Part shown: piece after piece, positions 57,506 to 64,000 of the stretch
Layout of the letters: every line of letters begins with the position of its first letter
Position numbering within the stretch: the first letter of the stretch is position 1
Assembly (NCBI GenBank): GCA_018822845.1
Contig: JAHJJD010000035.1
Span: 1-64,000 of the forward strand
Length of the DNA stretch: 64,000 nucleotides
Direction of reading: 5' to 3'
Source: Gammaproteobacteria bacterium
GTDB taxonomy: Bacteria > Pseudomonadota > Gammaproteobacteria > Thiotrichales > Thiotrichaceae
The notes under the pieces: generated by a model
The model's database searches: none
What the model saw: only the letters and a program-made list of their open reading frames with translations
Told to the model about the DNA's origin: nothing
Position numbers and translations under genes: made by a program

Positions 57506-57697
57506 ATGGCTGACCAAAACAAAAAGCAACTGGCGCTCATCCATAAACTGGTGAAGGAAAATGACAACGCTGTCGACTTCCTGCTGGACTTGCAAGGCTA
57601 TCCGCAAATCCAGAATAACCGGGATGCTCTCCATCTCGCCCTGCAATCCTGGCAGAAAGCCCATCCACAATCCTGCCAGTTCAGGACGGCTGCATAA
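57506..57697 (+). CDS. Small uncharacterised protein
   Basis: A 63-residue protein preceded by AAGGAG at good spacing (57492-57497). It is mostly helical and polar (LIHKLVKENDNAVDFLLDLQ, HLALQSWQKAHPQS) with no signal or membrane segment and no recognised family. It overlaps the 3' end of the convergent sufE by 17 bp. The good ribosome site and helical pattern support it as real. Confidence 0.6.
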   Translation: MADQNKKQLALIHKLVKENDNAVDFLLDLQGYPQIQNNRDALHLALQSWQKAHPQSCQFRTAA

Positions 57698-58139
57698 GGC
57701 CATCCAGACTCACTGACCCACCTGTAGACGCAAGCACCACAGCCTGTTGCCTCATCTGTTCCACGATGGCATAAACGCCAACGTGGCGGGTGGGGCTCAG
57801 GTTTTCCGCCAAACGGATTCGATCAAAAAGAGCGTCAACATCCATGTCGACGATTTGCTCAGGGCTTTTCCCATGGAACAGGTTCACCAGCAAGGCAACC
57901 ACCCCCTTGATGATGGCGGTATCGCAGTCACCGTGAAAAATGATTCTTCCGGCGCGTTGCGGGTCAGGCAGGGCTTTCACCCACACCTTGCTCATGCAGG
58001 CTTTTACCCGGTTGCCGTCGGTCTTTTCAGACTCCGGCATCGGTTCCAGAGCGTCGCCCAATTCGGTCAGGTATTGGTAACGTTGATCCCAGTCCTCCAG
58101 AAACTCAAAATCAGTGGCAATGACATCAAGTTCACTCAT
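57681..58139 (-). CDS. sufE: SufE-type sulfur-acceptor protein
   Basis: A 152-residue SufE: FEFLEDWDQRYQYLTELGDA, RVKACMSKVWVKA (Cys that accepts persulfide from SufS), FHGDCDTAIIKGVVALLV. It stimulates cysteine desulfurase in Fe-S cluster assembly. It starts 9 bp after the SufT-like gene. The other suf genes lie at 62252-64000, split off by a carbamoyltransferase cluster. Confidence 0.93.
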   Translation of the reverse strand: MSELDVIATDFEFLEDWDQRYQYLTELGDALEPMPESEKTDGNRVKACMSKVWVKALPDPQRAGRIIFHGDCDTAIIKGVVALLVNLFHGKSPEQIVDMDVDALFDRIRLAENLSPTRHVGVYAIVEQMRQQAVVLASTGGSVSLDGLMQPS

Positions 58140-58148
58140 GGCTTGTTC

Positions 58149-58523
58149 CTACAGCATGTCCAGTTGCAAACGGGCTGCTTCGCTCATGAGTGATGGATCC
58201 CATGGCGGATCCCATTCCAGTTCAACCTCAACCTCATTAACCTGCACGATGGAACGCACAACTGCCTCGACATTCCCCGGCAGACTACCCGCGACCGGGC
58301 AAGCGGGACTGGTCAGCGTCATGCGCACATGCACATTGTTGCCGTCATCCACCTCCAACCCGTAAATCAGGCCGAGATCGTAGATGTTGACCGGAATTTC
58401 CGGGTCATACACCTGGCTGATGGCAGCGATGACTTCATTTTTCAGCCATTCACGCCGTACCTGTTGCGGATCATCGTGCTGTTCCGCCATTTTGGCGAGG
58501 TTTAAACGTGACAGCTTGAACAT
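58149..58523 (-). CDS. SufT-like MIP18-family protein
   Basis: A 124-residue DUF59/MIP18-family protein: VIAAISQVYDPEIPVNIYDL, GLIYGLEVDD, MTLTSPACPVAGSLPGNVEA with the conserved Cys, and ELEWDPPWDPSLM. The group acts in Fe-S cluster maturation (SufT). The ATG at 58523 follows GGAG; an upstream frame lacks homology. It is followed by sufE. Confidence 0.9.
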   Translation of the reverse strand: MFKLSRLNLAKMAEQHDDPQQVRREWLKNEVIAAISQVYDPEIPVNIYDLGLIYGLEVDDGNNVHVRMTLTSPACPVAGSLPGNVEAVVRSIVQVNEVEVELEWDPPWDPSLMSEAARLQLDML

Positions 58524-58730
58524 GATTTGAAACTCCATCATCCCAATAGTTGAGTATTTTAGTTGGAAATATAATGGCAGCAGGGCTGCGCTGCAAATAA
58601 GCCCGTATTCGATAGCGCAATTCCTGACAGCCATCCTGTTTTTACCGCCACCCATCAAATCTACCCACGGCTTTTAAGGGCAAGTTCCGTACAATTGCAA
58701 ACTAAACCGGTACAGCACAGTGAAGTGAAC

Positions 58731-59864
58731 ATGCAAAAGCAACTTTCCAGGCCAAAGGAATGGCTATTCCGTATCATCGCCATATTGTTCGGGTTGGTAA
58801 TCGTATTTGCCGGGCTGGAAATCGTCATGCGCTTCCTGCCCGTCAGTGACGCTTATGCGGCCTTACCCGTTAATGCGCGGAATCCCCTGATGCGTTATCC
58901 TCCCCATTCCACCCACCAGTACAGCAGTGGCTGGAACTTTGCCCTTGCGCAGAAGAAGTGGGCCAACAATGATGGTTATTACAGCGACTACGATTACGTA
59001 CAGACTACCAAACCGCTGATGGCCGTCATCGGGGACAGCTTCATCGAAGCTGAACAGATTCCCAACAAGGATACCGTACAGGCACGGCTTCAGGCCGGAC
59101 TGAACAACATTGGGCGGGTTTACGGCTTCGGTATTCAGGGCGCTCCACTTAGCCAGTATCTGGTTTTTGCCGAACACGCGCGGCAGGCATACCAGTCAGA
59201 TAGCATGGTTTTCACCATTATTTCCAATGACTTTGACCAGAGTCTGATGAAATACGGCGGGGAATTCCTGCGCGGCATGTACATGTTTTCCGACACCAGC
59301 GATCAGGCACGTCTGGAAATGATCGACTATGCAGGCAGCGAACGTTCCGGGATACGTGGATTGCTCAAGCACTCGGCCTTGTTGCGCTACCTGTACGCTA
59401 ATGCGGGACTCAATCCGAAACAGGTGCAGGCATGGTTTTCAGCAGCTGAAGCAACAGCTCCCCCGGTTCATTTTGGCGGTATTGAACCCGGTTTCAGCGA
59501 GGAAAAACTGGCTGACTCGCAGCGGGCAGTGGAGCTGTTCTTCCAGCACCTGCCAGAAAAGACCGGCCTGACACCAGACAAAATCCTGTTTGTGGTTGAT
59601 GGTATCCGCGAAGTCCGCACTGAAGCCCAGTGGCAGGAAGCCGAACAAAGCTATTTTGGCCGGATGCGGAATTATTTCATGCAGGCAGCCCGCCAACGGG
59701 GGTACGAGCTTGTCGACTTGCATCCTGTTTTCCAGCAGGCGCAGCAGGCCGGGCAAACAGTGGACTTCATCCCGAAAGACTGGCACTGGAATTCGCTCGG
59801 TCACATGCTGGTAGCAGACGCCATCCGGCAAACACGGGTCTACCAACAAACATTTAACCGATAA
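58731..59864 (+). CDS. SGNH-hydrolase-like membrane-anchored protein
   Basis: A 377-residue protein with one N-terminal membrane anchor (IIAILFGLVIVFAGLEIVM) and a periplasmic SGNH-type domain: AVIGDSFIEAEQIPN (block with nucleophile Ser) and DWHWNSLGHMLVADAI (Asp-x-x-His). Such proteins deacetylate or acetylate cell-surface sugars. The ATG at 58731 was chosen; an ATG 12 codons earlier is possible. It opens a four-gene cluster with a carbamoyltransferase. Confidence 0.82.
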   Translation: MQKQLSRPKEWLFRIIAILFGLVIVFAGLEIVMRFLPVSDAYAALPVNARNPLMRYPPHSTHQYSSGWNFALAQKKWANNDGYYSDYDYVQTTKPLMAVIGDSFIEAEQIPNKDTVQARLQAGLNNIGRVYGFGIQGAPLSQYLVFAEHARQAYQSDSMVFTIISNDFDQSLMKYGGEFLRGMYMFSDTSDQARLEMIDYAGSERSGIRGLLKHSALLRYLYANAGLNPKQVQAWFSAAEATAPPVHFGGIEPGFSEEKLADSQRAVELFFQHLPEKTGLTPDKILFVVDGIREVRTEAQWQEAEQSYFGRMRNYFMQAARQRGYELVDLHPVFQQAQQAGQTVDFIPKDWHWNSLGHMLVADAIRQTRVYQQTFNR

Positions 59865-59882
59865 CCAGCGGAACAACAACGA

Positions 59883-61721
59883 ATGGGAACCTACATCCTG
59901 GGTATTTCTGCCTATTATCACGACAGCGCTGCCGCCCTGATCCGGGAGGGGGTGATTATTGCTGCTGCCCAGGAAGAACGTTTCACCCGCAAGAAACATG
60001 ACCCGTCATTCCCCGCCAATGCCATCCTCTATTGCCTTGAACATGCTGGAATCGGGCTGGAAGACATCGCCCACATTGTGTTCTATGACAAACCGCTGCT
60101 GAAATTCGAACGGCTGCTGGAAACCTATCTGCACTACGCGCCCAGAGGCTTCCGTTCGTTTGTCACCGCCATGCCCATCTGGCTGAAGGAAAAGCTGTTC
60201 ATCAAGGATACGCTCAACCGGGAACTGAACGCACTTGGCGGGCTGAAAGGCAAGGCCCCCCTGCTGTTCACGGAACACCACCAGGCGCATGCAGCCTCCG
60301 CCTTTTTCCCCAGCCCTTTCCAGCAAGCCGCCGTCATGTGTCTGGATGGTGTGGGTGAATGGGCGACCACTTCCGTCTGGCAAGGCGACGGCAACCGCCT
60401 GCAACCACTGTGGGAAATCGATTTCCCCCACTCGCTAGGGCTGCTCTATTCGGCTTTCACCTATTACACCGGCTTCAAGGTCAATTCCGGGGAATACAAA
60501 CTGATGGGCCTCGCGCCTTATGGCGAACCCAAATATGTCGACCTGATCCTCAACAATCTACTGGAGTTGCGTGATGACGGCACCTTCCGCCTGAACATGG
60601 AATATTTCAGCTACACCACCGGGCTGACCATGACCAACCAGCGCTTTGCCGACCTGTTCGGTTCACCGCCCCGCAAGCCGGAAAGCCCGTTGACCCAGAA
60701 AGAAATGGATATCGCCGCCTCAATCCAGGCCGTTACCGAAACGGTGGTGCTGCGTCTGGCGCAGACCGTACACAAGGAAACCGGTAATGACTACCTGTGT
60801 CTGGCAGGCGGTGTCGCCCTCAACTGCGTCGCCAATGGTCGCTTGCTGCGGGAAAGCAAATTCAGGGACATCTGGATACAGCCTGCCGCCGGGGATGCAG
60901 GCGGAGCACTGGGAGCCGCCCTGTCCGTGTGGCATGAATACCTCGACAACCCACGGGAAACCAATGGCACAGACCAAATGCAGGGCGCATATCTCGGCCC
61001 TGCCTTCAGCCCTGTAAAAATCCGCACATGGCTGGATGAGCAACAAATCCCTTACCTCGAACTGGAAGAAGAGCAATTACTGCACGGCCTCGGCGAAATA
61101 CTGGAAAAAGGCAATGTCGTAGGCTGGTTCCAGGGGCGCATGGAGTTTGGCCCCCGTGCCCTGTGCGCCCGCTCCATCATCGGTGATGCCCGCAACCGTG
61201 ACATGCAATCGGTGATGAACCTGAAAATCAAGTTCCGCGAATCGTTCCGCCCGTTTGCCCCGGTCATCAAGCATGACAAGGTGAAAGAATGGTTTCAGCA
61301 TGGCCGCAGCAGCCCTTACATGCTGATCGTGGCCAACGTACAGTATGAAAAACGCCTGCCGGTATCCGCCGAACAGCAACAGCATTTCGGTATCGACAAA
61401 CTGAAAGTGGCACGTTCGCAAATACCCGCCGTCACCCACGTAGACTATTCCGCCCGTTTGCAAACCATTCACCCGGAAACCAACCCGCGTTTTTACAAAC
61501 TGCTTGATGTCTTTGAACAGCGTACTGGCTGCCCGGTGCTGGTCAACACATCCTTCAACGTGCGTGGCGAACCCATTGTGTGCACACCGGAAGATGCCTA
61601 CCGCTGCTTTATGCGCACCGGGATGGATTATCTGGTAATGGAAAATTTCCTGCTCGCCAAGACACTACAGCCCGAATGGCAAGACAAGGAGGACTGGCGT
61701 AATGCATTCGCCCTCGACTGA
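59883..61721 (+). CDS. NodU/CmcH-family carbamoyltransferase
   Basis: A 612-residue enzyme that transfers carbamoyl from carbamoyl phosphate to a hydroxyl, as in Nod factors, cephamycins and saxitoxin (SxtI). Motifs: ILGISAYYHDSAAALIREG, metal site TEHHQAHAASAFF, MCLDGVGEWATT, LAGGVALNCVANGRLL, and the C-terminal MEFGPRALCARSIIGDARN. It starts 19 bp after the SGNH gene and overlaps the SxtJ gene by 20 bp. The substrate is probably an envelope or exported sugar, inferred from the membrane neighbours. Confidence 0.92.
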   Translation: MGTYILGISAYYHDSAAALIREGVIIAAAQEERFTRKKHDPSFPANAILYCLEHAGIGLEDIAHIVFYDKPLLKFERLLETYLHYAPRGFRSFVTAMPIWLKEKLFIKDTLNRELNALGGLKGKAPLLFTEHHQAHAASAFFPSPFQQAAVMCLDGVGEWATTSVWQGDGNRLQPLWEIDFPHSLGLLYSAFTYYTGFKVNSGEYKLMGLAPYGEPKYVDLILNNLLELRDDGTFRLNMEYFSYTTGLTMTNQRFADLFGSPPRKPESPLTQKEMDIAASIQAVTETVVLRLAQTVHKETGNDYLCLAGGVALNCVANGRLLRESKFRDIWIQPAAGDAGGALGAALSVWHEYLDNPRETNGTDQMQGAYLGPAFSPVKIRTWLDEQQIPYLELEEEQLLHGLGEILEKGNVVGWFQGRMEFGPRALCARSIIGDARNRDMQSVMNLKIKFRESFRPFAPVIKHDKVKEWFQHGRSSPYMLIVANVQYEKRLPVSAEQQQHFGIDKLKVARSQIPAVTHVDYSARLQTIHPETNPRFYKLLDVFEQRTGCPVLVNTSFNVRGEPIVCTPEDAYRCFMRTGMDYLVMENFLLAKTLQPEWQDKEDWRNAFALD

Positions 61722-62115
61722 CACCACCCTGACGCCAACAGAATTACGCCGCTTTGGCCTGCTGACCGGTACCATTTTCGCCAGCCTGTTTGGCCTGTTG
61801 TTTCCCTGGCTGGGTGAACGCGCCATCCCTGTGTGGCCGTGGGTCGTGATGGCAGCTTTCTGCGCACCCGCCCTGCTTTACCCCCGGATATTACAGCCAG
61901 TGTATTCCATCTGGATGAAAATCGGCCATATACTTGGCTGGATCAATACCCGGATCATTCTTGGGCTGCTGTTTTTTCTGCTGCTTGTTCCTGTCGGCTT
62001 GCTGATGCGTATGTTGCGCCAGGGGCGCATCCAGGAAATCAACCGCGCCACTGGCGACTCCCTGCGTCAGCCCAGCCACAAGCGCCCAAACAACCATTTC
62101 AAGAGACTTTTCTGA
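61702..62115 (+). CDS. SxtJ-family membrane protein
   Basis: A 137-residue protein with hydrophobic segments (LLTGTIFASLFGLLFPWLG, PWVVMAAFCAPALLYP, IILGLLFFLLLVPVGLLMRM), matching the SxtJ family found next to carbamoyltransferases, including in saxitoxin loci. Function unknown. It overlaps the carbamoyltransferase by 20 bp and the next gene by one base. Confidence 0.85.
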   Translation: MHSPSTDTTLTPTELRRFGLLTGTIFASLFGLLFPWLGERAIPVWPWVVMAAFCAPALLYPRILQPVYSIWMKIGHILGWINTRIILGLLFFLLLVPVGLLMRMLRQGRIQEINRATGDSLRQPSHKRPNNHFKRLF

Positions 62116-62267
62116 TGCTTGATTTACTAAAAGAACTGTGGCATTTCATGCTGGAACGCAAAAAATTCTGGCTGCTACCTATTATCATCGTCCTGATCCT
62201 GTTTGGGGCACTGCTGGTATTTGCCCAGGGTTCCGCTGTCGCACCGTTCATTTACACGCTGTTTTGA
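62115..62267 (+). CDS. DUF5989-type small membrane protein
   Basis: A 50-residue protein: a short amphipathic start (LLKELWHFMLERKKFWLLP) and one membrane helix (IIIVLILFGALLVFAQGSAV). Small proteins of this kind follow SxtJ in many carbamoyltransferase clusters. The ATG overlaps the SxtJ stop (TGATG). The 3' end overlaps convergent sufD by 16 bp. Confidence 0.82.
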   Translation: MLDLLKELWHFMLERKKFWLLPIIIVLILFGALLVFAQGSAVAPFIYTLF

Positions 62268-63562
62268 ATAATTCGGGAAACGGCCTCACGGGCGCGGTTT
62301 TCCAACGCCTCCCACTGACACATTGCGATGATCTCATCGGCAAACCCGGTGCAAATCATGTTGACCGCCTGCTCACGGACAATGCCGCGTGAACGCAGGT
62401 AAAACAGCATTTCATCGTCAATCTGCCCAACCGTTGTTCCGTGACTGCACAGCACATCGTCGGCGTAGATCTCCAGCCGTGGCTTGGTGTCGATTTCGGC
62501 GTCACGCGACAGCAGCAGATTGTCGTTGCTGAGGCGTGCGTCGGTTTTCTGCGCATCCGGCCTCACTTCGACATTGCCATCGAACACCGCCTTGCCGTGG
62601 TCAAACAGAATGCCCTTGAAGCGTTCGCGGCTGGTGCAACCAGGCTGATTGTGAATCACGTCCAGATGCATGTCGTGCGACTGTTTGCCGCCTGCCAGGT
62701 AAAAGCCGTTGAGCTGGCAATCGGCATCAGAGCCGCTGAAATCAACGTGGAATTCGGTACGCGACCATGCCCCACCCAGAGCCAGCGTCGTGCCATGGTA
62801 CTGACTGTTTTCCGCCTGCCGCACGTACAGGCTGTACAGGTGACGGGTGCGCAGGCTTTCGTTTTGCAGGCGCGGATGATGCAGTTGCGCGCCCTTTTCC
62901 AGAAATACTTCCGCAACGATATTGTTCAGGCACAAGGTATCGGCGAGGTGTGTGTAATGTTCAATCAGGGTGGCTTGCGCGCCCTCTTCCAGCAGCACCA
63001 GCAGGCGTGGCTGGGTAATGTATTCGTTGTCGAAACTGATGGTTACATGCAGTATTTCAACCGGTTGCTCCAGCACCGCACCAGCAGCAACGCGGATGAA
63101 TACACCCTCGCCCAGCGAAGCTGTATTCAGGGCGGTGAACAGGTGCGCGCCTTCTCCGCTGAGTTCGCCCAGATGTTCAAACACGGCCTTGTTGCCATTC
63201 GCCAGTGCAGAGCGTAAGGGCTGAACCGACAACGGGCCATCCTCCGGCAGGCTGGATAACTCCTGCACGAAAAACCCGTTGAGCAACACGATGCGCGGGC
63301 TGTCATCACCCGTCAGGCGCAATTGCCGGATGTCCTCGGCAAACAGCAAATCCTCTTCAGGTTCAGCGGGTTTGAACTGCTGCTCCAGCAATGGGGGTAA
63401 CGGGGTGTAACGCCAGCTTTCACTACGCAGGTCAGGCAAGGGTAATTCCTGCACCTGCATGACGGCATGGAGCTGCCTCCGGTTGTGCCAGTCATGCGTG
63501 GCAGTCGTCTGGTTGGCAGCCATTTGCCGGTAATGCTGCAAGGTGCTGGTTGCTGTGTTCAT
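62252..63562 (-). CDS. sufD: Fe-S cluster assembly protein SufD
   Basis: A 436-residue SufD: beta-helix scaffold with GGAWSRTEFHVDFSGSDADC, DVIHNQPGCTSRERFKGIL, RLSNDNLLLSRDAEIDTKPR, and the conserved His in DDVLCSHGTTVGQIDDEML. It forms the SufBCD scaffold with SufC, whose gene overlaps upstream by ATGA. Confidence 0.94.
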   Translation of the reverse strand: MNTATSTLQHYRQMAANQTTATHDWHNRRQLHAVMQVQELPLPDLRSESWRYTPLPPLLEQQFKPAEPEEDLLFAEDIRQLRLTGDDSPRIVLLNGFFVQELSSLPEDGPLSVQPLRSALANGNKAVFEHLGELSGEGAHLFTALNTASLGEGVFIRVAAGAVLEQPVEILHVTISFDNEYITQPRLLVLLEEGAQATLIEHYTHLADTLCLNNIVAEVFLEKGAQLHHPRLQNESLRTRHLYSLYVRQAENSQYHGTTLALGGAWSRTEFHVDFSGSDADCQLNGFYLAGGKQSHDMHLDVIHNQPGCTSRERFKGILFDHGKAVFDGNVEVRPDAQKTDARLSNDNLLLSRDAEIDTKPRLEIYADDVLCSHGTTVGQIDDEMLFYLRSRGIVREQAVNMICTGFADEIIAMCQWEALENRAREAVSRIIQNSV

Positions 63563-64000
63563 GCTGCCTCCCGCTGTTCCTGAATCCAGCCGTAACCCCT
63601 GGCTTCCAGCTCCAGCGCCAGTGACTTGTCACCACTGCGGATGATCTTGCCATCGCTGAGCACATGCACCACATCCGGCTCAATGTATTCCAGCAGACGT
63701 TGATAGTGGGTAATCACCAGCATGGAGCGTTCCGGGCTGCGCAGGTTATTGATCCCGTTGGCAACGATTTTGAGCGCGTCAATGTCGAGGCCGGAATCGG
63801 TTTCATCCAGTATTGCAAGGCTCGGTTCCAGCAGGCTCATTTGCAGGATTTCATTACGCTTCATTTCGCCACCGGAAAAGCCGGTATTGACGTAGCGTTT
63901 GAGCAAGCCTTCGTCGATGTTCAGCGCTTTCAGCTTGCTGCGGACTAGCCGCATGAATTCGACCGAATTCAGCTCAGGCTCGCCGCGTGCCTTGCGGATG
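63559..64000 (-). CDS. sufC: Fe-S assembly ATPase SufC, partial
   Basis: The C-terminal 146 or so residues of SufC; the 5' end runs off the right edge. Visible: ABC signature FSGGEMKRNEILQMSLLEP, Walker B LAILDETDSGLD, and MLVITHYQRLLEYIEPDVVH. The signature and Walker B are typical of SufC. It is followed by sufD with a 4-bp overlap; sufB and sufS are expected beyond the window. Confidence 0.93.
   Translation of the reverse strand, partial: IRKARGEPELNSVEFMRLVRSKLKALNIDEGLLKRYVNTGFSGGEMKRNEILQMSLLEPSLAILDETDSGLDIDALKIVANGINNLRSPERSMLVITHYQRLLEYIEPDVVHVLSDGKIIRSGDKSLALELEARGYGWIQEQREAA

Overview
The window looks like the chromosome of a Gram-negative gammaproteobacterium, most plausibly a sulfur oxidiser of the Thiothrix/Thiotrichales type. 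This rests on gammaproteobacterial gene orders (rluD/bamD, pepA-holC-valS, leuS-lptE, rpe-gph-trpEG), outer-membrane biogenesis lipoproteins (BamD, LptE), a molybdopterin oxidoreductase cluster with a rhodanese, and many short palindromic repeat families. The genus is an inference. No tRNA, rRNA, CRISPR array or complete insertion sequence was recognised.

Region 1 (1-10.8 kb) is the exceptional part. An overlapping operon encodes a TIR-domain protein with a degenerate CHAT-like region, a MoxR AAA+ ATPase, and a 1193-residue membrane protein ending in a formylglycine-generating-enzyme (FGE)/C-type-lectin domain. The last ~130 bp of that third gene is a variable repeat (VR1) of a diversity-generating retroelement (DGR). 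The template repeat (TR) lies 160 bp downstream, and every one of the 18 VR1/TR differences is at a TR adenine. A second FGE-type membrane protein, convergent at 9.6-10.8 kb, carries VR2, which differs from TR at 16 positions, 15 of them TR adenines. Between the two lie avd (accessory protein, minus strand), a reverse-transcriptase gene broken by an internal deletion and 5' loss, and an Rpn-type PD-(D/E)XK nuclease. So a hypermutable receptor-like domain sits on a TIR/NTPase conflict system, while the local RT is dead. The three receptor/effector genes also carry short palindromic repeats inserted in frame.

Region 2 (10.9-28 kb): a MerR-type regulator with a photolyase; a response-regulator-like protein; a three-subunit molybdopterin oxidoreductase (minus strand) divergent from a NifX-like protein, a rhodanese and a SLAC1-type anion channel; a phosphoketolase-like TPP enzyme with a four-carbon acid sugar kinase, facing an IclR regulator across three related palindromes; a Uma2 protein; and an ABC ATPase-pgeF-rluD operon.

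Region 3 (28-51 kb): mainly housekeeping. bamD; three tandem small outer-membrane beta-barrel paralogues; rpe, gph, trpE, trpG; pepA, holC, valS (with repeat DNA inserted in frame); an AT-rich island with a UPF0175/DUF3368 toxin-antitoxin pair and two Uma2 genes; an AMMECR1 protein; leuS-lptE; tex.

Region 4 (51-64 kb): a two-gene RND efflux system, a DUF4124 protein, an NDUFA9-like NAD(P)-binding protein, and sufE and a SufT-like gene separated from sufD/sufC by a four-gene SGNH-hydrolase/carbamoyltransferase/SxtJ/DUF5989 cluster. sufC runs off the right edge.
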